NCBI GenBank assembly: GCA_014529385.2
Contig: CM043965.1
Location: forward strand, 16,753,912-16,817,911
Direction: 5' to 3'
DNA: 64,000 bases
From: Adiantum capillus-veneris
Taxonomy: Eukaryota > Streptophyta > Polypodiopsida > Polypodiales > Pteridaceae
The notes under the pieces were generated by a model, which was not told the DNA's origin, did not search any database, and was given only the letters and a program-made list of their open reading frames with translations. Each line of letters opens with the position of its first letter. Within the stretch, counting starts at the first letter, position 1. The translations under genes and the position numbers were made by a program. Of the stretch, positions 11,905 through 24,599 are shown one piece after another.

Positions 11905-12288
11905 GTGACTAGCTCATTTCATTTTGATGATCATGGTTGTGAGCTCAAGATCTTGATGGAAACCTATCTCCCAGTTGAAATTTGGAGTTATATGAAATTT
12001 GCAATGTTGCCCAAACAATTAGGAAGATTGAGGAGACCTATCGTAGTATTCATGGAGGAGCAAAACCATATCAACATAGTGGACGAAGAATTGGAGCAAG
12101 GCTCTAATGGTAGACTTGACTTTGAGAATGAGGAGACGAATGTTAACCTTGACCAAAGGATCACTAACATGCTTGGGGACTCTCAACACTCTACTCATTC
12201 AAGCAGGAGGTATTTAGAGAGGGCTGAAAGATGCTCTCACTCATATGGGTCTCACAAGGCAGGCAAGAAGGGAAAAAAAAAGGTTTAA
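11905..12288 (+). CDS. Unrecognised ORF downstream of an LTR candidate; possible gag remnant
   Basis: An open frame of 127 codons whose first ATG is at 11956. The product is charged, with an acidic middle (VDEELEQG, FENEETNV) and a lysine-rich end (KAGKKGKKK). It lies about 190 bp past the PBS-like site at 11718, where gag would start in an LTR element. No capsid or zinc-knuckle motif is visible, so the function is unknown. It may be the N-terminal end of a decayed gag or fortuitous. Confidence 0.25.
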   Translation: MTSSFHFDDHGCELKILMETYLPVEIWSYMKFAMLPKQLGRLRRPIVVFMEEQNHINIVDEELEQGSNGRLDFENEETNVNLDQRITNMLGDSQHSTHSSRRYLERAERCSHSYGSHKAGKKGKKKV

Positions 12289-12661
12289 AGGGATTGTAGT
12301 GATGATAGTAGACAAAAAGTAGGAAAACCACACACCGAAAGTTGGATAAGAAAATGATGCCGACACATTGATCGAGAGAAATGATCAACCCAATGACAAA
12401 TGTTGGAGGTGTTCTAGCTTGCTCTTGGCAAAGTGAAATTCTCTCTGTCCGTAGTAGAGAGAAAGTGGATGGGTGGACCCGTCGATCCCTATACAGGGTC
12501 CAGTGCTCTGATAGTTGTTTTGTCATAAACTTTTTGATGTTATGGTATACCCAAATTTTGTCAATGCATTAATATATGGTAGAATGTTTCATTTAGATGG
12601 GGCATTTAAAGACTCTCTTTGTCATTCTCTCATGTTTCTGTGCACTCTATTTCACCCTCCA

Positions 12662-12663
<2 letters not shown>

Positions 12664-12750
<87 letters not shown>
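12664..12750. repeat. (TC)n microsatellite, about 43 units
   Basis: Uninterrupted TC tract ending in CCCCCC. It lies about 190 bp from the downstream end of the minus-strand pol remnant. Confidence 0.95.
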
Positions 12751-12753
<3 letters not shown>

Positions 12754-12943
12754 CCCGCAATGCAGTGTACACATATATTCACCCTCCACAATGTTATAAT
12801 TTTCTTGAGTACGCTTTCATTCATAACACCCATTCAAGGGTAGCACTAGTCACTAGGTGCCTCTGGATGCAGTCCAACTCATGGCCTAAACTCCATGCTT
12901 GGTCGGGTGTTGAGAGCTCCTCCCTATGCAAACGCTTCCGCAA

Positions 12944-14795
12944 CTATGATGTATATTGAGAATTGTATAAAGGTGTAAATTGTATATTTTGTGCATAGAC
13001 CCTCGAGGAGGGGTATCTCTCCATTAAAAAATTCAAAAAATGTGTTCCCTGGTCAAAAACCAATTCAATTTGATAGCTAAACCTCATCATGATATTCCAA
13101 TAAAGAAATATTGCTACACTAGATGCCTTATTATCCTTTAATGCTTCTGCCTCCACCCATTTTGTGGCATAATCTATAGCCATCAATATATATCTACTCT
13201 ACAGCCCTCAAGGATTTTGGTTTAATGGGTCTAACAAAGTCAAGGCCTCATTTTGAAATGGCTCCAGAGGTATAATCAGATGATCCGACATCCAATCAGA
13301 TGGTCCTAGCTTGCCTTTTTTTTGAGATTGAAAACATCCTTTAACATACATATGTGCATCTCTGAGAATTGCTAGCTGCCATAACCCAACCTACATTATC
13401 TTTTTACTTCTTATTTCTCCTGAAAAATGTCTCTTGAACTTTCATAATGGGCCTCCTGTAACACAACAATTGGCTCCTCATCAGGCCCACATCACTTGAT
13501 TATCTTACCAATTCCTCTTTTATACAGTGCACCTGCAATCACAAAAAATGGTCGAGTCCTGAAACAAATTTTCTCCTTTGATCCATTGTCAACCTCTGTG
13601 GAATGACCCCATCCATTAAGAAAGCCAAGAGCTCATCATACCATCCCTCATTGAGCACTTGGGTGGGGATAATCTCATTATAAACTTGAACATTCAATAT
13701 TTGAGCATCATGTAAGTCATTTAGAATTCCTTCAAGTGGATCACCATGCTCCATCCTGCTTAGAAAATCCAGCATAATATGCAACCTACTTGGTGTATGG
13801 ACAATGAGAAAATCAAACTCCTACAATAGTAGTAGCCATCTTGCTAATGCTCCATTGAGGTTTCTGGATAAGATACAACAATGCCTGATGATCCACATGG
13901 AAGATTTTTCTATTTATCAAAAGATTATGACAGAACTTCTGCACATCATAAGCCATTCCCAAGGCTTCTTGTTCTATCACCGAGTAATTCTTCTTTGCTG
14001 CTGAAAGTAACTTACTTGCATAATAAAGAGGTATGAACCATCCCTACCTTGCCTCTTGCATGCCTCTACTGCAAAATTCGATGCGTCAGACAAACACATG
14101 AAAAGGAAATCCCACTTTGGGGGCTGCAATATGGAAGCTACCACCAACATCTTTTTCAACACCTTGAATGCACTATCCTATGCAGGTCCCCAAAAAAATC
14201 CACATCCTTCTTTGCTAGGTTGTATAATAGTGCCATAACATCCGCCATGTATCGTAAGTTCCGACTATGCCACTTAATCTTCCCATTAAACTTTTGCAAC
14301 TCTTTCAAATTTTTTGGTATAGGTACCTTTGGAATTTCCTCAATCTTATCATCATTCAATAGAAATACCCTTTGCAGAAATCACATTTCCTAATAACTTC
14401 CCTCTTCTCACTGCAATGGCACACGTAAAAGGATTCAAAGTCATCCTAAACATCCAACAACACATGAAACTTTTATTCAGGTGCTCCAAATGATCCAACT
14501 TTTTTCCATATACACCAAAATAATCCATGAACACCTTCGTAAAACTTGCCAGATATGGTTCAAAAGTCTTGTTTGCTATCTTTGAATACTCTTGAGGCCC
14601 ATTCTTCAGTCCAAATCTCATTACCTCATAATCAAAAGCTCTCATTTTGTGATAAATGCTCTTTTTTGAATATCCTCCTTAGCCATCAAAATCTGATTAT
14701 ACCCAAAAAATCCGTCCAAAAATCTATACATCTCTTTGCTTGCAACCTCTTCTAAGAGAGTATCACATGCACTCTAAAGAGAAGAAATGAATCGG
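12944..14795 (-). pseudogene. Ty3/gypsy pol remnant (RT, RNase H, integrase), heavily decayed
   Basis: Read on the minus strand from about 14,790 to 12,944, pieces occur in gypsy order. The RT pieces are FLDGFFGYNQ, then VMRFGLKNGPQEY and VFMDYFGVYGKKLDHLEHL (the active-site FxDD-like position reads FMDY, so it is damaged). The connection follows (EEIPKVPIPKNLKELQKF). RNase H-like sequence (LSDASNFAVEA) and a linker with MLDFLSRMEHGDP come next. The last piece is an integrase core with IDYATKWVEAEAL and FDQGTHF. Every domain is broken by stops and frameshifts. The 5' side stops within RT near 14,795 and no LTR is attached. Confidence 0.8.
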
Positions 14796-14799
14796 GGTA

Positions 14800-15487
14800 C
14801 TCACTCATAATACTACTACGGCAACTTTCCAGGACATGATCCATAAGCTAGCAGAGGAACCCATCATTGTATTTCATTAACATTTACACTTTACATCTAT
14901 TCAATACCCCCTATATAATGCGTGTTTGCAAGGTAATTAAAAACCCCCTTTTTTAACATGTTTGAATGAATAAAATCACCCCTTTTTTATGATTTTTTTC
15001 CAAAATTGAATATAAAAACCCCTTATTTTAATGTATCTCTGTTAAATTGCCTAAATTTTTGCATTTTAAAACCCCTCCCGTTGAACTCGTGCGATACATT
15101 AACATGATTACATAGTGCACCCCCAAGCTAAGAGACCACCAAGGTATACATGCCCCAACCATGCAATGGCATCAACATTCACTACTGCCCTAAAGACAAA
15201 GGTTACCAATACCTATAGACACTGCTTCCTACGTGCTCAGTACACAAAAGAGCACCAAAAATCAAGTGGAATCAGTTACTTGGGAGCACCAAAAGTCCTC
15301 ACTAGAATTCTCTACCATGCAGTGGGTATGACAAAAAATTTACCACTTGTTCCAAATTAGCATACCTGGCTTGTAACCAGGAAGAAGAAGAGGATGAAGA
15401 TGAGTCAGCACCACTCATCAAAAGATCCAAGAGGAAGTTAGTGTAGTAGACTCTAGCTAAGAGTGATGAAGATAGTGATAGGGTCCA
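14800..15487. other. AT-rich intergenic, no gene
   Basis: Contains runs of T and A around 14,940-15,070. No coding motif is recognised. Confidence 0.55.
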
Positions 15488-16830
15488 ATGGATGATCCTG
15501 AAGACCAACCCTCAAAAGAAAGTGGTCTAGATCCAAAGATAGAGGAGGAGAAGAAAAGAGGTGCCAAAGGTAAGAATATATTCATAGAACAGCCAGCAGA
15601 GAGAGTCTACATGGCACCCCATTCTAATATTGAGGAACTAGCACAGTGGGCAGCTAGGCTTCCAAGGGAAAAGGAAGCCTTTGATAGACAAAGAGGTCTG
15701 CAAGGTGATTTTGAGGATTTTTGGAAATCCAACCCTCATATCAAACTGAGAACAAAGAACCCACTCTAACTCATAAGTCATGGATCCTCTTGTGGAACTT
15801 GAATGTATCTACAGATAAGAAGAGAGAAAAAGACAAAAAGAAGAGGTGGCGGGCAACTCTCAACTACTAGACACTTAGCATGCTGATCTACCACCTTCCT
15901 AAATCATTGAAAAAGTCCAAGAAGATGCACCATCTCCCCAAAGAAATGAAGTTGGAAATCTAGAGGAAACCTAGCAAGAAGAAAAGATAGAAGGACCAAT
16001 GCTTTCCAATCAAGCACTACAAAGGAAATAGTTAAAGAGGATAAGAAAGATGACAAGCAAGGTGAAGACCAAATAGAAGATCATTTACTCAACAAATAGA
16101 TATTCAAGAAGACCAAGAGGTGTCATCCCCAAAAAGGCACTACACAAGTTGAAGTGGAACAAGAGATAGTACGATAAGATGAACCACAAAAAGATCATCA
16201 CGCAAAGGCTAGTACCTCCTAGAATGCCAGCATATAGGAGATAGATGAATTTGCCAACCCTACGGTCCTTACGCTACAAGTCTGCATTCTTTGCCAAGGA
16301 GGGCAATATCAAGCAAGCCAAGGCTGAAAATTTACACCTAACTTCCAGAATAGATGTGGCAAATACATTTATAGAAGAGTACAACAACCTATATAAGTTC
16401 ACATACGGCTTGGAGAAAGTATTGGTTGAAGAAGCATCCAAATATCTGATCCTATACACTCAAGCTCCACTAGAGATTTGAAAGGATCCAACAATCCGCC
16501 TAGTTCCTAGAGTTTAAAGTTGGGGCATCCATGAGCTTATACTCAAGAAACATCCAGCATGATTGACCTACCCTCAACTGAGTCCACCAAAGGGCAAGGA
16601 AATCGAAGATTATATGCTCAAGACTCTCTCGGAGGCCATAAATATCTTCAAAAGGACTCTATATATATCATGCATCATGCTCATTAAGATATCAAAGATG
16701 CTCCTCACATGCATCCAGACTTTCCACCAGGATGAAGAGACAGATGCCCCATGGATGGTGTTTTTAGAGGGAAATCAAGGGCTTTATTACCACTTATTAG
16801 ATCAACCACCCGATGAAGTAATTTGAGGAA
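15488..16830 (+). pseudogene. Plus-strand ORF fragments upstream of an LTR; probable 3' coding region of an LTR element
   Basis: Three open stretches (15488-15769, 16245-16481, 16563-16826) lie on the plus strand with charged, Lys/Glu-rich sequence between them. Examples of content are EEEKKRGAKGKN and KEAFDRQRGLQGDFEDFW in the first, and EDYMLKTLSEAINIFKR in the third. They carry no RT, integrase or zinc-knuckle motif. They sit immediately 5' of a polypurine tract and LTR (17109-18168), the place where plant gypsy elements carry env-like or accessory ORFs. Product and family are unrecognised. Confidence 0.35.
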
Positions 16831-17108
16831 TATATGCTAGGGTCATGTTCTTACCATCCTATTATATGTAGACCTTTGAAGAACACTTCTACATAGGGTT
16901 ATTTTTTGGTCCTATGGTATAAAATCTTCACACGAGATTTGTCGAATATACTGCTATGGAGCTCCAAACTCCCATAGATTTGCAATCTTTGATAAGAAGC
17001 TCAGAATAAAGTAATATGAAGCTCTTGAAGCTGTGAAGAAGTAGTGACCAACACATAAACCAGAGCACTATCCAATCCCATGAAGTTGTGTCACAAACAA
17101 CCCAGGCT

Positions 17109-17122
17109 AGGAGGGGGGGAAA
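17109..17122 (+). other. Polypurine tract
   Basis: AGGAGGGGGGGAAA directly abuts the TG that starts the LTR at 17123. Such a tract primes plus-strand DNA synthesis in LTR retrotransposons and marks the 5' edge of a 3' LTR. Confidence 0.7.
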
Positions 17123-18168
17123 TGATAGCCCTCTAGCTAACATTACCATCTACATACAGCTAAAATGTAACATTTTTATTCTTTTTTGAGCAATCTAGAC
17201 GTGTTAGCAGTGGCTAACGGCTACACCAATTATGCACCAAGCTGTGGATGTGCCATAGTGCACAATATTTACTTTTCATTGTATAGGGCTTGGGCTCATT
17301 TAGGAGTTCCAAAGTTGTATGAGTCTAGGCTAGAGAGCTCACTTTATCCCATAGTTGAAGGGTTTGAGGCCCAAAGCTATAAAAGGGCCCTATGCTTAAT
17401 GAGAGGTCATTCTTGAGTGGTCCTTTCGAGAACTCTCTCCCTAGAGGAGGTCTTGATGGCCTAGCCTTTGAGCTTAATGCCCATGCTTAGAAGGCTAGTG
17501 CTAATCACATGTAATTAGTGTAATCCTCTCTTAATTTATCTAGTCTTCATTATGTTGTCAATCATGTTTCTCTACTTTCCTTCATTGTTTTGAAGTGTTG
17601 ATCTTCTCTAATCTAACTCTTACTTCTGCTAAGCTACTCCGATTAGTGGAGTCCTTATCTAACTCTCTCGATTAAGTGGAGTGGGTATACTCGTGATTGA
17701 GGGATTAGAGGTTTCCTCTAATAGTGTGCTTGTGTGTGTGTGTGTGTGTGTGTGTGTAGGTCTAAGAAGCCTTGAGCTTAATTTGATTATGTGTGACTTG
17801 ATTTGGACACCATGATGGGCATGGTTGGGGTGGCCGACTTGAATGCGATCTTGTGTGCTTAATCATCAATGCATGTAATTAGAGTTGTGCTTGAGAGATT
17901 CCAAGATTAGTGTGTTTCACTTCGTTGCTTGATGTGTGTAGATGATTGCTTGTATTGATGTTGGATGTGCGATTAGCATTGGTTGATTTGGGATGATTTC
18001 TATTTTCATTGGAGGATGCACGCTCTTGAATCCTCTCGATCTTTGCATCCGATGACGCTCTCACACATTCTTTGTGTGATGCCTCCAAGCCCTAGCCGGG
18101 TCATGCTCTCTCTCTCCGGATTGATAGATTTTGTGGGAGATTGCCTATGCTATGGCGAGCCTCCAACA
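17123..18168 (+). repeat. LTR (about 1,046 bp) of a gypsy-type element
   Basis: It begins TGATAGCC right after a polypurine tract and ends CCAACA one base before a tRNA-Asp-type primer-binding site. A TATA box (TATAAAAG, 17378-17385) lies about 255 bp in, where a U3 promoter is expected. A (GT)n microsatellite lies at about 17,727-17,757. A PPT on the left and a PBS on the right mean this one LTR acts as 3' LTR for the sequence to its left and 5' LTR for the sequence to its right. No second copy was found in the window. Confidence 0.65.
17378..17385 (+). promoter_or_regulatory. LTR TATA box
   Basis: TATAAAAG inside the LTR. Transcription would start roughly 25-35 bp downstream. Confidence 0.5.
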
Positions 18169-18169
18169 T

Positions 18170-18187
18170 TGGCGCCGTTGCCGGGGA
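18170..18187 (+). other. Primer-binding site, tRNA-Asp type
   Basis: TGGCGCCGTTGCCGGGGA matches the complement of the 3' end of plant tRNA-Asp as used by many plant gypsy elements. It lies one base after the LTR end. Confidence 0.75.
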
Positions 18188-20373
18188 ACGGGTTGCCTAC
18201 GCTAGTGGAGTTGAGGTTTCAAAAGATAAGAGTAATTTGATTACCGATTTCTTGTAATTAGGTAGGATTTGATTTGTGTGTAGTGTAATTAGTTTTAATT
18301 AGATGTGTATAGAGTCATTTCACCCCAAAAACCCCTAAATTCTCTTTTGATTTTGCTATTTTTTCACTAACCTTCACTAATTTTGTATCCTATTCATGCT
18401 AATTTCGTGCTAATTGTACTAATTCCATGCTAATTTCATGCTAATTGTGCTAACCTAACCACTAATTTTTATTTGGAATGTATGCTAAATCCCCTTAATT
18501 GAGGAGGATCATCACTCTTAATTGCTCTAATCTATGCCTAATCATGTGATTGAGTGTTGATTTTGATCAATTTTGGACCGAATCGGAGTTGCACACATGT
18601 GTGTGCAATGGAGTGTCTACACGAGGAGCAAGGACTAAGCGAGCAAGCAATCAATTGTAAGTGGATTGACCTCCTCCGTTCAATTTTTTATTGATTAAGT
18701 TGACCCCATTGAGTTGCTAAATCATTGCTAAAATTAGGTGTGTGTGCCTAATTGATGGAATTTATGCCTAATTTGATGAAATTGGATGCCTAGATGCTTG
18801 AGGAATGGTAGTTTTGCATAAATTGTGTGTGCAAATCACTAAATTGATGTGTATGTGAGGCTATTCCGGTCATGGAGTAGGCCTAATTGCCAAAATTAGG
18901 GCAAGATTTGATTGTGTGTGCCCATTTTAAATAACTTTGATGAGAAGATTTATGGTCAAATTGAACACCTAAATGCTTGTAGATTGATGATTTTGCAAGA
19001 AATGTGCATGCAAACATTAGGAATTGGCCTAATTTCGTTGGTAATTGAGCAAAAAATTAGATTTGTGCACCTAATTTTTGTGTGTATGCAATGCTAAATT
19101 GAGTTAAATTTTGATCAATTTTTGATTAAAATTGAGTTAATTAGCATGTATATACTCATGTATGTGTGATCAAGTGTGCAATTGATGAAATGCAATGACT
19201 ATTTAATGAAATTTTTGCACAAATCGACGGCCTAAATTTAGGTGTGTGTGCCTAATAAATGGCCAATTATGCCTAAATTGTGAATGATTAATTGGTATTT
19301 TACCAATTATGATGATTAATTGGCTAAAGGTTAGTAGATGCACCACAAATTTGACAAAACGGTTGAAGCTGATTGCTCAATTGATACACAATTGTGGACA
19401 AATTGTTTGTATGCCATTGTTATGGTTGAAAATTTGTATGAACATGGCAATGTGGTATTGAATTTGGGAATTTTTGAAGATGAAATGAGCAATTTATGTT
19501 GCAATGATTAAAATGATGGTCAATGCGTCCAATTATTTTGATTAGTGTGTGCATGCTTTTCTTGCCATAAATTTGGGTCTTTTTCCGCCGCATGTCGTCT
19601 CTGCAATACAAATTAGAATGGAAGTAGATCATGCTAGCTCAATTGAGGCTTATGTGAGTGAAGATTATGATTGGAATCCACTTTTTGTTTGCACCATTGT
19701 AAAATTTTGAGCATTGATATCATGAGAGGAATACACTTACGAGGATGAATGTGGAGCTCGTGTATGAATTTTGATTTTATGCTCCTCGCCACTCCACACA
19801 CACTCGCACACACTTTGTAAGAATTGCTTGATTTACTTCTAAACGACGAAACACTCACCTCTACCATGCAATTTCTCGGCCATGTTTAGAAACCACCAAT
19901 TGCCGGCCAACCTCTTATGAGGAGCTCATCGAATCTCTATCATGTGTTGGGTCTTTAGTGGGAACCCATCCTTGATTATTTTCCTAGCTCGACCAACTGA
20001 TTCTGATTTTGCAGGCAAGTAATCCTTCACCTCGAAGCTACACACCCTCTAGTCCCGCTGCTCGCTAATCAACTATGTCACCACTTGACCTTGGTCATAC
20101 TCATACTCTTCAATCCCTCTTTTGATCGTGAGAACCAACCCCAAGGTGGGTCATTTTTTAATTGACCCCACACACACACCAAGGCTATTTTCCCTGGCTC
20201 GTTTTGTCGCCTACATGCCAAGCTCCCGTCAGCATGAGCCCACACACACACGAGCTGAGTCCTGAGTCGACTCTCGAGCCTAAAAGTGGTAGCCCCACTT
20301 GCCTGTCACGTTCTTAGGGGTCCACAGGTCTTCCAAGTTTGTCGATTGCAGGCCTTATACATCCATGGCTTTG
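18188..20373 (+). other. Non-coding AT-rich leader-like region
   Basis: Downstream of the PBS there is no credible ORF. The sequence is built of loosely repeated words such as GTGTGTGCCTAATTGATGG, TGCTAATT and GATCAATTTT. This resembles the long untranslated leader of a large gypsy element. No gag follows. Confidence 0.5.
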
Positions 20374-20518
<145 letters not shown>

Positions 20519-20764
20519 CTCAAAAGGCAAGGACCCGGCCCCCAGTTGTCTCTGCCGCCTTGGCTCGCTACAAGACACACGACCCTCATGATGCCCATTG
20601 GCGCGCACAATCAGCCACACACACACTCACTGTCATTGATCCCGCTGAGTTCCCCCGCCTTGATTTTATAGTGCATCAACACACACACCCAATTATGGCA
20701 AACACACATTCACACACAACTGCCCAGTGCCGCGATAATGGCGCATTACGATTCACACTACCAC

Positions 20765-20865
<101 letters not shown>

Positions 20866-21408
20866 ATGCTCGAGCCTTGGCTGCTCTTTTTTGCTACCTG
20901 GTCCGAGGGTCCCGCCTTGCTTGCTGAGTCTGCAGCTTCAATTTAATGCCATCCGTGGCCCCACAAACCTGGACCCCCCCTCACCCATGCTATCGATTCA
21001 GCACCAGAGATGACACCTTTTCAAACCTGCACCTGCAAACCTCCCTTGCTTGGACAATCTCAACAAGCTACTGGTTGGCACCTGCAACTTAACACACGCA
21101 TGGTGACAGACCCAATCCGTAGGTGCTTCCCCATTTGCTGAACTTGGGATTGGCCCTTGTGAGAGATCCCAGCTTGCCATCTAATTCCGTTGGCATTGGC
21201 TTCATTCACCAAAACACACGCGCACACACACAAGTTGGCCTTGTTCTGAGTAACCATGGCCGCCAGCTCTCTCTTACTCCTTCATATTGCAAACCTTGCC
21301 TGCAACTTCGTGACCTCAGCTCACCCCTCGCATTTTGACTGATCACCTAGAAACCACCCTACCCTGCCTCGCACCTCTGTCGGGATTCATCCCAGAGCTC
21401 AGTGCAAA

Positions 21409-21426
21409 CCCCCCCCCCCCCCCCCC

Positions 21427-21488
<62 letters not shown>
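21409..21488. repeat. Poly-C plus (AC)n microsatellite
   Basis: About 18 C residues followed by about 30 AC units. Confidence 0.95.
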
Positions 21489-21491
<3 letters not shown>

Positions 21492-21499
21492 CTTTATGT

Positions 21500-24400
21500 C
21501 GCAACAGCAGCCTGAACGCTGTCGAGCAGAAAAGGAATTAAAGAAGATTTTTTTAAATAAAAAAGTCCCTTTTTGAAAAATAAATATAAAGAGGTTCCCA
21601 CCACTCTCCAACCAGAGCTCGAAAGCAATGATTTAAACCCACCTAAAGCTTATCGAAATTTGAAAAGTAGCTCCACACTTAACCTTGAGAGTAGGGTGGG
21701 TTGAAGGAGAAAATTGCATCTCAATTTAGCCTTGAAAAAACTTGTAACACTAGATGACGATCAAACCCTGGGTTACAATTTTCACTCGCGTAAGATGGGA
21801 GTACCAATGGAAGGGGTAAAATGGCAAAAAGCTCTTCATTAAACACTCTATCTCATTCCTTGCCATGCATGCCACCAAGTGTGCTTGTTACAAGAATCCA
21901 CTTCATGCATATTCATTGTCGGTTTGTGCACAAATGCATTAAAATTTTGGGATTTTGATGCTTGGTTTTATCGTAACTTCTTTTATGCATAATCTTTTGA
22001 TTTATATGCTAAAATTGCTTCATGAGATTGTGCAAAATCAAATTTTGTGCATTTCATGATGATGATCTTCTCATAAAATGCATAAACAATGAAAGCTTTG
22101 TGTATCATGCCAACTTAATGCTTGTTTTGAGTGTAAACGTTCGTCACTAACTTGGAGATATTGGCATTGAACTTGCATTGAAATGAAAATTTCATCGATC
22201 ACCTCAAGAGAATTGAAAAATCACATCATTTGCTTTTCTCTCTTTTCTTAGAGATATATTTGCTATGCATGAGCAAGGGTTTGAGCAACGATTGAGCGCC
22301 TTGATTGAGCTGGTTGAGACTTTAGTGCTTAAATTGAATGAAAAATCAGGGAAAGCACTAAAATTGAGCTTCTTGATAACAAAAAGAGGTCACTAAAATT
22401 GGGCTTCACATTGATTGTGCATTTTTAGTGCTTGATATTGGATGTTCATATGCTAAAAAGCAATAACAATTGAGCTTCGTTTTGAAGGGGTGTGGCCATG
22501 AGTGATTCCAAACGATCCAAGAAGGGGTCATCATTGTAATATTGCAAAATTTGGCTAATTAGAGCCATTCCAATTGTTTGGATTAAAGTTGTAATGCTAG
22601 TTCATAGCTTGGTCCAAAATTAATTTTTTTCATTTGAGCTAGTATTTACCCAAACTTCTTGAGCTTTCAAGTACATAACTTGGCTAGTGAGAGCCATTCA
22701 TTTTCATTTCATCAAGTTGAAGTCATCTCTATCTCATAGATTGCTCTTAAAATTGAAAATTTCATGTGAGCTAGTTGTTAGCCAACTTTTGAAAAGCTTT
22801 GAAATGATAAATTTGGCTTTGAAGAGCCACTTCAGTTCATAAAGTTGCATTATTTTCAGCTCTTGGCTTGTTTAAATTCCATACCTCATTGAGCTAGAAA
22901 TTAATCGACTTTTGAATCATGCATGAGAGATGGTAAACATTGCAAAATTTGCTTATGTAGAAGCATTTTATCTCTCTCATTATTGTTGTGTATGCATAAA
23001 TTTGCTATCAAAGAGCATCATGTGCATAACCAAAGGCACTTTTTTCCCTTGGGTTTTTTCCCTTTGGCAAATTCGGGTATGCAAGACCCTAGCATTAGGT
23101 TTTCAGAAATGGTTCTTGTGTGCTTTTGGCTTTCAATAATTGGCTTTTGTAGCTTGTGTTTACACTTAGCTTCAAAAAGCTTCTTTTGCAAATAAAAGGG
23201 ATAAAGAGACTTCTCTACACAAAGGGGATGCTTGCTCAAGGATGCTCAAAAGAGAATGAATAGGTGTAATCCTTCCATGATTTTGCTCTTTGTTCATCTC
23301 TCCATTCACTTGCTTGGTTTAAGTGAAATTTTGCTTCTAAGCTATGGTTTTTTCATGTTAGAAAGCTAGGCATTTTAAAGTTTCAACACTTTACTTTGTG
23401 AAAATTAAACTCATCAAAAAATTAGGTTTTATGTATGTTAATCATAGGTAATTGGCCTTGACCTTAGGTTAATGTAGGTTCATTTCTTGCTAGTCCTAGA
23501 TTTTTAGTGATAGTCTTAATACTCCACTCATTTTTGTCATGACCGAGGGCTATGATTAGGCTTTAGTCTTTTTTAGTCCAATTTCCATTAGTATCTCATA
23601 AAGGAAGCAATAAAAATATGCTAAAAAATGAATTATGAAGCAAATAAGTGTCCAAAAAAGTAGCAAAAATGCTACTAAGACACATGAAAATAAAAATTCT
23701 ATGTTATGATGTGTCTTTGTGAGGCCTAGCACCTTATTGGCACTTGGTAGGCGAGGGGAATCACCTTGGCTCGCTTGGTCAAGGCCCTAAACCGATGCCC
23801 TGTGCTGATAGGGGTTAGCCGTCGCCTTGGTAAGCTAGTAGGCTTTTGGAACACCTTCTTGAGGGTTCAAGGAGCCGAGAGTCGCACCTAGACTTGCCTT
23901 GGGGTGGTAGCCTTGTGATTGTGCTTTAATTTTTCAATGAATGACTAAATCAAAACTTCCATGAGCTTCAAAAAACTTTGACAATGTACAAATAGATTAG
24001 GAGCTTTTTTATAGCCCATAGACATGATAGACTTGAATGATTTATTAAGATTGTTCACATAGTTTTTAGGCTAGTAGGTTTATGAACTTGCATTAGCCTA
24101 GAGTCATAATGGATTGCTTGTGTTTCATGCATAAACCTGAAATTTCAAGTGGTTTAATCTTCACAATAGTTTGAGTATTTTTTTGCTTTATGTTGTCTCG
24201 TTTTTTACTATGATTGACCCATCTTTTAGAAGCAAAAAATCACTTTGCATGATTGTTCATTTATGCTTCATGTTTTAATCATTTTTTGGTGGCCTTTGAT
24301 GCTCATTCCTTGTTCTTATGTTTTGCAGCTCAACATTTCTTCCATAATTAGCATTTGCTACTTGACATGCAATTGAGTGTAGCTTTGAGTATATAGGGAT

Positions 24401-24540
24401 CAAGTGTGCTTTTCGAGAGCCTTACAAAATCTCATAGCCTCCATGCACTAGTCGAGTCAAGTCAATCCCATGGTATGACATTTATGTTTGTGGTTCTCAC
24501 TCTCACTATAGTAAGATAGAGAGGCTTGGCATTTGGGGGG
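21500..24540. other. Intergenic AT-rich region, no gene
   Basis: No motif-bearing ORF. It contains the degenerate tandem repeat at 22510-23015. A GC-richer block around 23,720-23,930 contains several variants of CTTGG/GCCTTGG; nothing in it matches a known RNA gene. Confidence 0.55.
22510..23015 (+). repeat. Degenerate tandem repeat, period about 130 bp
   Basis: Recurring words are GAGCTAG (near 22637, 22768, 22891) and AGAGCCA(T/C)T (near 22562, 22693, 22823). Spacing is about 123-131 bp. Copies are strongly diverged and AT-rich. Confidence 0.5.
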
Positions 24541-24545
24541 CCCGA

Positions 24546-24546
24546 C

Positions 24547-24593
<47 letters not shown>

Positions 24594-24598
24594 ACACA
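24546..24598. repeat. (AC)n microsatellite
   Basis: About 26 AC units with one interruption near the right end. Confidence 0.93.
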
Positions 24599-24599
24599 A

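Noticed and set aside
12630-12833. Arg-Glu / Ser-Leu repeat ORFs
   Set aside because: Products of the (TC)n microsatellite. The same applies to the GA tracts at 49,389-49,470 and 53,377-53,430.
23720-23930. GC-richer block considered as a structural RNA gene (5S or tRNA)
   Set aside because: It does not match the 5S rRNA sequence or the tRNA T-loop consensus, and no cloverleaf could be drawn.
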